NCBI GenBank assembly: GCA_037126765.1 | Contig: JBBCBC010000026.1 | Span: forward strand, 12,822,418-12,886,417 | Source: Stenogyne calaminthoides | Taxonomy: Eukaryota; Streptophyta; Magnoliopsida; Lamiales; Lamiaceae | DNA: 64,000 nucleotides | Direction of reading: 5' to 3' | In this document: piece by piece, positions 44,900 to 56,457 of the stretch | Layout: every line of letters starts with the position of its first letter | How positions within the stretch are numbered: position 1 is the first letter of the stretch | Program-made: the position numbers and the translations under genes | The notes under the pieces: generated by a model | Seen by the model: only the letters and a program-made list of their open reading frames with translations | Told to the model about the DNA's origin: nothing | Database searches by the model: none

Positions 44900-46310
44900 A
44901 AGTCTTAAAGTAGCAGAAGGATTAAGAAGGAGGAACTGAACCGGTAGGAGCTGGGGTGGAGGAAGTGACTTCATTGTCCAGAGGAGCAGCATCGGAGTGG
45001 AGATGAGCGGCGTTTTGATCAGGCACGTGGGAGGACCTTACCCTGGCAGAAACGTTCCTACTCTGAGTAGATACGGATGGAGAGAAGAGTTGTAGAGGAC
45101 AAATGGGGATATCAGAAGGAGTCAGATCCTCCAATCCTCTGATCCCTCGCTGAAGCTTACGTACCCCCTCACTTATAACAAGCAACCACCACTTCTCTTC
45201 AACATCACCTTCAGCATCACCCATGAAGAAACTGGGGGATCCACTGCCTCCAAGACCTTTTGCCGATCGTAAGTATCAGGAAAATCAAGAGCTTCTCTCT
45301 GAGAAACAGCGCGTCGAATCCGCTATGAAAGAAGTGCTTAACATAAGGCACCATGTCTGATAGATAGCTAGCATGTTATTTGTATTTATCTACCAAAGTT
45401 GTAGGAAGGAAATGAATGAATTGTTGGCCAGCCTCAGCCTCGAAAAGAGCATTGACACACAGCTTTACTCCTCGGAGTTGAGCCTCCTGAGCCACTTGCC
45501 TCTCTAACGCAACCTGGGATGCAGCACGAGTCTGAGCCTCCTTTAGCGCACTCTCTGCAGACGCTAAATCCACCTCTAGGGACGTGTTGCGTGTATCCAG
45601 ATCTTTGACGGAGGCCTCCAACTTACGGATTTGGGCCTGAGCCATCGACAACTTCTTCTTCTCAACAGACAAGGAATCTTCCAGCGAGTTCAGTGGCCTT
45701 GTAGCTAGACAAGTCCGACAACAACACTCCAAGCTGCCAGAGAAAATGAATAGATGATAGTGAATAACAAATTACCCTCTCACTAAGCTTAGAAGTATAG
45801 AAGGACCAGGGTATATAACCTGAGCGTAATAATCCGCGACCAAGCGTTGTTTTTCTTTGCCGCTGAGAAGCTGTAGCTTAGTGGCCTCCTTAGTATAGAG
45901 GGGTCTACCAAAATAGTGAATGCCTGGGGGAGTGGCAACAAGATCTTCCTCAATCTCGATAGGAGTAGCAAAGGCTCCTGTAGACAGGCGGGTACGGTAT
46001 TTGCGACGAACCTCTGAAGTGGGCTGGGTACTGGAGCAAGGTATGCCTTTTCCTTTCAAGTTCTTGGATCTCTTTGAAACTTCACTAGTTGCAGGGATGG
46101 ATTCATTGGTCTCCAAATTAGTCTGAGTGGCACTGTGAGCAGGGATGTTTTTGGGGACGATTTGTGAAATCTCCTGGGCGGCAACATTCTCCGAGGTGCT
46201 GACTTTAGATTGATCCCCGGGTTGGAAGACCCCTCAGCAAGCTTGCTTTTCCACAACATTTCTACAAAAACACATAGAAATATGAGCATAAAGAAGGAGG
46301 AAAACAAGTA
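44900..46310 (-). pseudogene. Antisense ORF region of the Tat-type element, coiled-coil protein
   Basis: On the minus strand, from about 46260, a frame gives ENVAAQEISQIVPKN, ETNESIPATSEVSKRSKNLK and PPGIHYFGRPLYTKEATKLQ up to YYAQ at a CAG|GT site near 45825. An acceptor-like CAG lies near 45735. A long heptad-like coiled coil follows (LSMAQAQIRKLEASVKDLDT, ASAESALKEAQTRAASQVAL), and then ALDFPDTYDRQKVLEA near 45270. Frameshifts and stops occur. Antisense ORFs at this place are known in Grande-like Tat elements. The function is unknown. Confidence 0.6.
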
Positions 46311-46809
46311 ATCACAAAGGTAGAGTTAAACAAGCAAGAAGTTACCATCCGTAGGTCTTAGAGGGATTTGAACAGAACTGAATCCAAAGTGAGAAAGCAG
46401 ACGAGGATTGGAACATAGTGTGGGAAGGGAAAAGGGATTCTGAAGGGATCGAACGTTTAATTCATTTACGATTTGGGAGATGGGAGCGGGGAGTGAGTAA
46501 TCGGGAGGAGGTGGCGAAGGATTCTTGTAAAGCCAGTCTTGATTTGTAAAACCCCAAGGAGTGTCGGGAGTGAGAGTGAAAGTGAGAAGGGAAAAGAAAG
46601 GACTAATGGATAATGATTGGTAGGTAAAAGCGGTGTATTAGGTGGGCCCCAGACATATCGAAAGCCGAAGAAGTCACTCGAATAAGTAGAGATTTGGGCG
46701 GGAAAATATGGACGATGCGTCACTACCCTGAAGGGAGGGATGTGAAAAGTAGGGACCTAAAGCAGGGAAAAGAAAAATTCCTCTCGAGAGTTAATTTACT
46801 TTTCAAGAG

Positions 46810-46823
46810 TCAGGGGGAGTAGT
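46810..46823 (+). other. Polypurine tract
   Basis: CAGGGGGAGTAGT directly before the 3' LTR. A similar GGCAGGGGGAGTC stands right after pol at 43729-43741. Confidence 0.7.
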
Positions 46824-47600
46824 TGATGGGGAATATTCTAGCAAACCACTAAGGATCAAACAAGTGGATAGTCAAACGGTCAACCTGGTCAAATTGGGTC
46901 AATGAGAAGTCAGGTCCATGGAGTTGGGCCAAAGAGTATTAGAAGTGGGTCAAGGCGAAGGAGATTGGGAGGTAAAGGTCCTGGGCTTAGAGGGATTAAG
47001 CCCAATGGTCGCTACAGTGGGCTGAGGTCTAAAAAGCCCAAATATTTTGGAAGACTAATCATGGGCCATTGTAGAAGATCACGGCTAACGGCCCTAAAAG
47101 AGATGATCCGTGCGCAGGGTTGTTGCGGAATGAGGGGAATCAGTTCCTACAAACTCGGAACCAGATATCTCGAGTAAAGCGGTTATGAAACTCTCGGAAT
47201 AGAGGGATCTTTAGAACGACGGAAGAATAATGAGAGAAATAGGTCCTGATCTCATGGAAGTAAGAAGAAGGTCTATCATCTCCCACACTCTGAACTTGGG
47301 TCGTGGGGAAGAAGAAAGGAGTTTAGGTCCGAGGGGTATAAAATCCCCTCCGAGGTAACTCTTCAGATCATCGAATAATACACTCACCAATTTTACATAC
47401 ATATATTATATCGCCTTTTTATTAGAGAGATCACTGACTTGAGCGTCGGAGTGTCCGCGCCGGAAATCCCTCCGGCGTGTTTTTCTTGCAGGTATTGAAA
47501 CCGGAGTTCTTCGTGGTCAAGGTGGTCGTAAGGATTTTCTTCCAATATACACGTAACCTTCTAAATCCAGGTCATCCTTGAATCCACTTTTACCACACCA
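46824..47600 (+). repeat. 3' LTR of the Tat-type element
   Basis: Begins TGATGGGGAATATTC and ends TTACCACACCA like the 5' copy. It lacks a short stretch present at 38036-38048 of the 5' LTR. Confidence 0.93.
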
Positions 47601-47735
47601 ACGTCTACTACGCAAAATCCGACAGACTTCGAGTTGGACGTTTCATCGCCCTTCTTTGTCATTGTTGATGATAAAATGAACAATGTTTATTTGGTATATG
47701 AACAATTATGGTACAGAAGCTAGTTGATCTTTTCC

Positions 47736-48135
47736 TGTGTTGGTGCCGTGAAGAATATCATGCACACAAAAGAAGATTTGAGAATATGTTTTGTTATTGA
47801 TTCAAGAGGCCAATATACACATATTTACACGAGCCGATCGTAAAAGATCCTTACAATTATGCTAATATATGATACACTAAATATTTACCATAAATATGCA
47901 ATGAATGGATATGGTAAGCGTATCAAGGGATACCTATCATATCAAATCTTTCATAATTATAGCATGAGTTGTTTGATTTAATAATTAATCCGATCCCAAG
48001 ATAGATTGTCATATAATCTTAGTATAGTAAGTTAATTTGTCACATAGACCTTATAATATAAATTTTGGATTAATTTATAATCCCTGAAATCTACTTAAGA
48101 ATTAAAAATAATTAAATTAGAATGTAAAATCCCAC
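47736..48135 (-). repeat. Possible 5' LTR remnant of the minus-strand copia element
   Basis: It lies immediately upstream of the copia gag start. The minus strand ends ...CTTCACGGCACCAACA near 47736 and contains GATGTGGGATTTTACATTC, typical of copia LTRs. No partner LTR was found at the other end, so this is tentative. Confidence 0.35.
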
Positions 48136-49134
48136 ATCTTCATCATTAAGGAATACATAGGGTAGAACAATATTCTCACACCACCCACATACCCTATTTG
48201 GACAACTCAACCCCTAAAATTATAGGGAGTATTGATGTAAATTTTTTGATAGAATATGTGGTAAAAAACTAAGCATCCATATACCATCATAATATATTTA
48301 AGGGCTAGGAATTAATACTATTTTTTATTTTAGAAAACAAGAGGTGGTAAAAAACTACTAGTTACCATAATAATATAATAAAATAATTAGAGAAAAAAAT
48401 TATAAAATCAACCATAGGTCCAAAATTGCTAGTAATTAGATAAATAGGAAAATGTTTATCTAAATTCTAATTGGACAACATTAGGACATGACAAAAACTT
48501 CTATAGACATGGTTTATGGTGTGAACATGTGTCAACTCTAACCCGTACATCACAAACGGATCATATATAACACATGTAAATTTCAGTTTTTTCTACTCAT
48601 TTCCTAATTCCCGCTTCCCCCTCTTCTCCCCTCACGCGAAATCTCGTCTCCTCTCTTACGAAGAAAAATTGTTGTGCTTTCTCTCCCCTCACGCGAAATC
48701 TCTTCTCATTCAGTCACATAGGATTAAGTCTGCAAGTTGAGATCATTCCAAAACAGTATGTGTCCTATATATGGGATCCAAAGTGCAAAAAACCCCACCA
48801 TAATTCAAAGGAGTTGTCTCATCTCGATATATACTCTTCAAGGGAAATCTGATTCGACACAGTTGGCCTACTAAACTTGGAGGTTAAAGTGGTGCATGCG
48901 CAAAGTTTCTTGTTCCCAATATGAAGAATTAATAGTTTATACTATTCTATTAAATAATTAAATGTTGGGAAAAGGATGAATCCGGGCCATTCCCATGCAT
49001 GATATAAAGTGTGTGTGAAAGAGGGAAAATGCAAGAGACCCACAATTGTATTAAAGTCATGGTGTGACTTTATTCGTGAAATCACGCGCGTATGCTTCTT
49101 GCCCAATGTAGAAGAAATTAATTAGCGAATTTTA
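48136..49134. other. Intergenic AT-rich sequence
   Basis: No gene recognised. TCTCCCCTCACGCGAAATCTC occurs twice, 68 bases apart (about 48625 and 48693). Confidence 0.4.
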
Positions 49135-49483
49135 AAATTAAAATAATGATGTCAATTATGGAAATTAACTTTGCAACTTTATTGAAATAGTCTCATAATT
49201 ATCAAGTTTTTCAATTTAATCCCACACATATTTAATTTGATTCAATTTAGTCCCAAATCGCTGGTCGTTCAAAATTGTCCAAAACGACATGTGCCCCCAA
49301 TTTTGACTGGAAAATATAAGACACGTGTAAAAAACAACGTCGTTTTAGACAATTTTGAGTGACCTCCAGCAGTTTGGGACTAACTTGAATTAAATTGAAT
49401 ACATGTGAGATTAAATTGGAAAAGTTGATAGTTATATGATCATTTCAATAAAAGTGTAAAGTTATGTGATGATTTTGGTTTAA
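49135..49483. mobile_element. Foldback MITE upstream of HT1
   Basis: Imperfectly palindromic over its length. TTTAATCCCACACATATTTA is answered by ATACATGTGAGATTAAATTG, and AAAATTGTCCAAAACGAC by GTCGTTTTAGACAATTTT. A sister copy is in intron 2 of HT1 (57317-57685). Confidence 0.75.
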
Positions 49484-49959
49484 ATCCGTGTCAACTATAG
49501 AGTCTCTAATAGAAGTTTTTTTTGGTGAAATCAACAAAGCCGCGCATAAGAAAAGTGTAGAGCCTCTCTTGATCTCTACTTTAATTAAAAAGAAAAGGTC
49601 ACGGGACATCCATGAACTCTCTCCCCACTTGGATTAATTCACAATCTTTTGCCAAACAACCTACTTTATCACTTTTCCTTATAATGAATGAAATGTCAAG
49701 CCAAGCCAAAACTATATCTTTAATTTCAAATGCTTGTCTCTGTGTGTTTATTTGATCTATTGATACATAAATGAAACCCCACAACAATTTTCCTGTATCT
49801 CGAACTCATGTTTCTGAATCAGTTCATGCATTTTCTGAAATCAATGCACACCTTCAGAAGGAAAATACCTTGTGACCCTGTGTTTTGACATCGCTAAAAA
49901 GATACTAGTACATATATATATACATATATATAGGAGGAGGAGCAGGAATTATATAATTA
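49484..49959 (+). promoter_or_regulatory. Probable proximal upstream region of HT1
   Basis: No coding sequence. A TATATATACATATATATAGG tract lies 25-50 bases before the start codon, so a TATA element and short 5' leader are plausible but not provable from sequence. Confidence 0.3.
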
Positions 49960-52900
49960 ATGGGTGGTTCGTGTTTCAATATTAATTCATTTCGAAAATC
50001 AAAGAGCAAATCTGGAGCAGCAATAGCATTATCATCAAATAATATTCCAGGTCCATCATCATCATTAGAGAATATGGAGAGAAAGAGATTCGACAGCTTG
50101 GAATCGTGGTCGATGATTTTGGAGTCGGAAAATGTGGAAACGTGGGAAGCGGGAGGTGGTGCGTCGGATCGGGAGGAGTGGACGGCGGATCTTTCTCAGT
50201 TGTTTATAGGCAACAAGTTTGCGTCGGGTGCGCACAGTAGGATTTACAGAGGGATTTACAAACAGAGGGCCGTTGCTGTCAAAATGGTAAGAATTCCAAC
50301 TCATAAACACGAGACGCGTGCTTTGCTCGAGCACCAGTTTAAGAGCGAGGTTGCTCTACTTTCGCGATTGTATCATCCAAATATCGTCCAGGTATTCATC
50401 ATATATATATATATTTTTTTTGAATATTAAGCTACAGTTGCATCAACTTGCAAAATTCCAAAATTTCACCAATTTACTCCCTGGGCTACTCTACTTTTCA
50501 TGGGAATGAGATCATCTGCTTCATAATTGATGTTTCATTTTGTATTTCATAACAAAAGTGGTACAAGAGAATCAAACTGCTTTTCCTGATCGACTTTCAA
50601 TTTTCCATAGCATTAGATTTTAATTTGGAACAATCTAAATTTAGATACATGATGATTAAGATGCAAATATTGGACATTATTAGAGTTGAAATCGTAAATG
50701 TAAGACCATCTTGTAATTAGTACATACCCCCTCCCTTAACAATTTGCACACTTTTTCTTTTTTGGTATGTCCTTTACCAATTTGCACATCTTAAAATGAC
50801 AAATAATCTCACAATCTTCACCCTCAATATCTCCACCTCACAATCTACACCCTCCATTCCCTTTGAAAAGTTAACAAAACGCCAAAAAGTTATTTTTTCT
50901 TAATATGTGTGTCAAATTCAATGCTCAAGTTGCTAAGGGACGAAAGAAGTTATAATTAGTGTTACATTTATATATATATATATATATACATATCCAATAA
51001 TCAGGTTTATAATAACAACTAGTACTCCATCCATGTGGCAAAAAAAGTTGAGCAGCGTCACAGAATGCTTGGAGCTTCACGGGTCTTAATTTGCTGCCTT
51101 TTTCACGCAATGTGAAACATGTATCGATGAATAATTGTGGGTTTAAACCAAAAATTGTCCCACAAATCTTTACCTTTTTTGAAGTTGTCCTATGCCTATC
51201 TTTCAGAATGATTTAGGGGATGTTTTCAACAACTTATAAGTGATTATAGTCACCTAGAATTGTGTGCAAAAGCAATTTGAAGTGTTTTATTTCTCTTTTA
51301 GTAGTTTAAATAAGCTCTCATAAGCTATAAGTTATAAGCTTCAAAGAGGATGCTTTTAGTAGCTTATTAGTCTTTTTTTTTAAATTTTCAACTTTTTTGC
51401 AAACACTATCATTTTTTTTTTTAATTTTCTTACAAACGCTATCAACTTCTACTATTAATCATTTTTCCCATAATCATTAATTTTAATCACTTCTTTAAAA
51501 CCATAAGTTTTTGCAAATACCCCCTTACAACTTTGCAAAATGCCTGATTTTGGTCCTAAGTCGCCGATAAATTCCTAATACAACGTCATTTCCGGCTGAT
51601 TGTCTGATGTGGCGCACATGTGTAAATTTAATATTATTTTTCCCTTTCTTTCATTAATAAATATTGGGTATCACTAGACATGCTCACGGTTCCGGAACCG
51701 CCGGTTCCAAAATTCTGGGAGGGGGAACCGGAACCGAACCGTGGCCAAGGCGGTTTCTGTTCGGTTCTCGAACCGGCGGTTCCAGTTCCGAACCGCCGGT
51801 TCGGCCGATTTTTATTTTTTTTTCTTTTTTTTTTCATATATTTTTTCTTGTGTTTCTTAGTTTTTTTGATCTAAAATTTGAAGGAATGTATAGATAGATC
51901 ATGAAATTGGACATTGTTATTGTTAATATGAGAATTTAAATTGAAGATTACATTAATAATTGAACTATTATAAATTAGTAGCTATTACAAAGTAATTGAA
52001 CTATTACAAATTAGTAATTCTAACTTAAAATAAGCTAGTAATCTACTATTACAAATTAATTGAACTATTATAAATTTACAAATTACAAAGTGGACTATAT
52101 CGAATTAGTAATTACAATTACAACTTAAAATTTTAAACTTTACAAAATAAATTTGGGGGAGTGGGGGATTTAAAGAAATTGAACTTGAGCTTAAATTTAA
52201 GAAATAAACTTAGAAATTCTAAGTTTGAAACTTAAAATTAAGTTGTCTACGTATCCAAATAGGAATCAAAGTCCACGTAGTTCTCTTACCTCAAACTTAC
52301 CTCGTTGATTTGGATCGATTCGATTCTTCATGCATCACTTCCGGTGGTAGTTTCTTCAGAGCTATCTTGATCATCTTTATCAATTAATTCTTGACTTCTC
52401 TTTTCGGCTCTTACCCAATCATCAAGCAAGCATTGGTTTTCCACGTTTTCAACGGTCATATTCGATCTCGTTGCATCCAAAGTGTAGCCTCCCAAACTAA
52501 AAGCTTGTTCAACAGCAACGGTTGAAGCGGGAGATGCAAAACTTTCTCTTGCTAGCATTGACAATATTGGATAGATATTTTTCATCCTCGACCACCACTT
52601 TAGTATATTAAAAGTAGTGTTGTCTTCATCTTCATCAAGCCGAACAAATGTAGAGGATAAATAATGATCAAGTTCGTAATAAGGGTTAGAAGTAGACCTT
52701 GGATGTTTTTGAGAACGCTCATCATAAAAACCCGTTAATATATCTTCATATTGACTCATAGAAGAGTCACCACCAAAATTTGCTTCAAAACCGGGACCAC
52801 TATATTCTCTAAATAAAGACATTAAAGTAACTTTAATCCGATTATCAATCTCTTTCGGATTAGGATATACATCATCTTCACCCATGACCTGACCATATGT

Positions 52901-55900
52901 CTATTAGGAAATAAATAATTATAATACATATTTAACAACATTATTAATCCATCCAATCTTACTCTAGGATCAAACACTTTAGCAACCAAGAATAGATCGG
53001 GAATATTTGTAAAATATTTTTTCCATTTTTGCATCATAAAGAAAGTAGCACCACTTAATAAAGGATTTGTAATATTTTCATTTAACACATGAGCAACTTT
53101 AATACAATAATCAAACGCTAAATTACTAGTAGGATAATAAACACCGGATAACACTTTTGTGGAATCATTAAAAATTCCCAAAATTTTACACAAAGAAGTG
53201 CATGAATCCCAATATTGAGGATATAAACGAATACCACAATTTTCTTGAGTAAAAAATGTACATAAAGCGTCTTTATAATGCATAGACTCCTTTAACAATT
53301 TATACGTGGAATTCCAACGAGTTGACACATCAAGAGAAATTTTTTTAGGATGCATATTGTATGTTCTACAAAAAACTTTCCATTTTTTCAACAATTTTGA
53401 ATGTCTCGACATATAATAAATAGCGGATCTAATAGGACCAACTTGTTCTTTCAAAGCATCTAAACCATCTTGAACACATAAATTTAAAATATGACACATA
53501 CATCTAACATGAAATTTTTTTCCACCAAGATATGGTTGACAAATATTTCTAAGATCTTCAATAGTAGTCGTATTTGCACTAGCATTATCAAAACCAATAG
53601 AAAATATTTTTTTAGTAAGAGCATACTCATTTAAAATATCATGCAATTTATCTCTAATATTAACGGCATTGTGTTCCATATCAAATCTCTATAAGCAATC
53701 AATCTTTTGTTAAGAGTCCACGAATCATCAATCCAAGTGCATGTAACTCCTATATAACTATGCTTTTGAAAATTATTACTTCAAATATCCGCACATATAC
53801 AAACTTTAACATTTAAATCGGCAAATAGATTAATCAAAGCAAATTTATACTCATAAACAACTTTAGCAACATCACGAGTAGTAGTATGACGTGAAACTTT
53901 TTTTGTCGCGGGTTGAAGACCAAGGTTAACAAAATCATTCCAAAAGGAATTATCGGCAAATTGAAAAGGAAGGTGTTGTGTGCACACAAATTTAGCTAAC
54001 AATTTTCTATATTTCATTTGATCAAATGTAAATAGAGAAGTGGGGTTACTTACCTCGCCTTGAACTCCACCACCGCCACCGGTTGACGTAAATCCACGAA
54101 GTTGTGCTTGGTTTGAACTAATTTCAACTCTATCCGGGTGAATTTTTTTCAAATGCTTCTCGAATGTCCCATATCCCCCTCCTTTGACAAAAGAATATAT
54201 TTTCTCACAATAGTTGCAATGAACTTTAATAGTACCATCCTCGTTGATCACTTTTTTTAAAGTGACGTGCAAAAATATCCCAAACAAGTTGAGCTCGACT
54301 TGGAGTTGGGGTTGGAGTTGGCTCGGCATTGGAGTCGGTTGGGTGGTTTTGACTTTCTTGAGTAGGACGTCGTGGTATAGCATCATCTTCAAGAGGATTC
54401 TCATAACCGGGACCAAGTGTGGCCTCAATATCATCTAACCTCCACTCGATCGGTCTTGGTGGTTATTATGGTCGTGGAAGGCGAAACGGAAGAGGTGGAA
54501 GAAGCTTTGCCTTTACCCTTGTTGCTTTGATGGCTTTCCATAATATGTAAGTGTATATGTAAATAATATATAGTGTAGTGTAATATACTAATATGTAGTA
54601 ATGTAGTATAGTGTAATATATAGTGTATATAATATATAGTGTAGTATAATATGTAGTGTAGTATAATATATAGTTTAGTGTAATATACTAATATATAAAT
54701 TATAGTGTAGTGTAGTGTATGTAATATGTAAGTAATGTAAATAATATGTAAATAATAAACTTTGAGAATTGAGTGAGAGTTGAGAGAGATGAGAAGAAAG
54801 TAATGAGTTGAATCACTTTGGGGTGAATTTTGGAGTGGAATGAGGTGGTATTTATAGATGAAATCTTGAAAAAACTAAAAAAAAAAAAGGGTTGAAACCG
54901 CCGGTTCGAACCGGAATTGGCGGTTCCACGGTTCGAACCGGCGGTTCCAGTAACGGTTGTTTAATCTCAATCGTTGGATCTCAACGGCTCTTTAATCTGG
55001 GCCGTTGGATCTCAACGGCTAGAATTTTCAAATTGGAGGTGGTTTTCGGTTCGAACCGGCGATTCCGGTTCGAACCGACGGTTTCGACGAATAACCGCCG
55101 GTTCCCGATTCTGATTTTACTAGAACCGGAACCGAACCATGGGTTTTACGGTTTCGGTTCGGTTACGGAACCGGAACCGCGGAACCGGCGGTTCCGGTTC
55201 GATTTGAGCATGTCTAGGTATCACCAAGTCATGTTACAAACAACAAAAATATAAAATGAATTGCCACCTCATCATTTTCTTCCTCCTAGCTAACTCTCTC
55301 CTTGTCGGATAAATCATCTTCGACCACCACAACTGTCCATCCTCCGCCGCCAAAATTTATTTGAGCACTCAGTTTACTTTTCTAATTAAACCCAAAACTA
55401 CACCCCCCCCCCCCCCAAATCCCCTCCTTAACATAAATATATATATTATTATTTTATATTAAAATATAAAATTTAGAAAAAATATTTATCTTAAATTATT
55501 AAAGAACTTATAAGTATTATTAGTCAAACATCCTAACAATTTAATTATAAGTTGCTTAAAATTTGTATACTATAAGATCTTGAAACAACTTATAAAATAT
55601 TAGTGTTTATATGATGATTAAAATAAATTTAGCCAAATGAGCCCTAAATACTAAACTGATGCTTAATGTAATATCTCTGGTTAGTCCTTCATTATGGAAG
55701 AGACCATAAAGATAGAATCAAGCTCAGGGTTTTCTTAGTGGATCTATGTTATGCAAAATTTAAAAATTTCAACTGTTTAAGATTTTTGTTTAGTTTATTA
55801 TTGTTATTTTAATGGTGGAAGTAGTGTTTTGCAATGTGGTAATTATAATTAGAGATTTGATTGTGTCCACTGTCTACACACATGTATACACACACCTAGA

Positions 55901-56248
55901 GTCATATGAATCACGATAGAATATTCATAAAAATCAACTCTACAACATAATGCATTGTGTATAGACAAATTAATGTGTTCATCATCATGTATAAAAGGTT
56001 AAGTTTTGTATACCTGAGATGCACCGTGCACTTCGTAGTGTATTTTAGAACCATGCAACTTATTGCATTTTAATATGTAACTTATTTACATTGAACCGTG
56101 CAACTAATAATATGAAAAATAAGTTCAATATTTCAGTGTAACAAGTTGTATGATTCTAATATATATATGTAGTGCACATGAGATCACTCTGTATAAAAAT
56201 ATAACTGTATAATAAATATATTTCAATAATATATAAGTATATGAAATT

Positions 56249-56291
<43 letters not shown>

Positions 56292-56414
56292 AAAAAGCTT
56301 TATTTTTTAAAAACATTAAATATATTTAAATAATATATCATATAATTGAAATGTGCAAACTTTTTTCTTTAAACAAAGAAATGTCCAATTTATTGTACAT
56401 CTACAAAATATATA

Positions 56415-56457
<43 letters not shown>

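Larger units (their letters stand above)
37608..47600 (+). mobile_element. Tat-type Ty3/gypsy LTR retrotransposon, complete but inactive, TSD ACGTC
   Basis: ACGTC flanks both ends (37603-37607 and 47601-47605). LTRs of 786 and 777 bp, a PBS, gag, protease, reverse transcriptase, RNase H, an incomplete integrase, a 93-bp tandem repeat, an antisense ORF region and a polypurine tract are all present. Protein genes carry several stops and the integrase catalytic core is deleted. The two LTRs are close copies with a few small indels, so insertion is fairly recent. Confidence 0.93.
33653..47735 (-). mobile_element. Ty1/copia element, minus strand, split by a Tat-type Ty3 element and a MULE-MITE
   Basis: Going leftwards from the gag start at 47662 the order is gag (47662-47606, then 37607 downward), protease, integrase, reverse transcriptase and RNase H, which ends at 33653. 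The frame rejoins across the TSD ACGTC of the Ty3 element. It rejoins again (TGYFILLRGSPIFWRTK) when the MITE at 33692-33862 is ignored. Its RNase H end abuts the LTR-like fragment at 33652. Confidence 0.8.
51675..55216 (-). mobile_element. hAT transposon in HT1 intron 1, TSD GGTATCAC
   Basis: The 8-bp GGTATCAC stands at 51667-51674 and 55217-55224. Perfect 12-bp inverted termini TAGACATGCTCA/TGAGCATGTCTA bound a 3542-bp element. Both subterminal regions are packed with GAACCGGCGGTTC-like palindromes (51690-51810 and 54895-55205), likely transposase-binding sites. One transposase gene lies inside on the minus strand. Intact ends suggest it could still be mobilised in trans. Confidence 0.95.
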
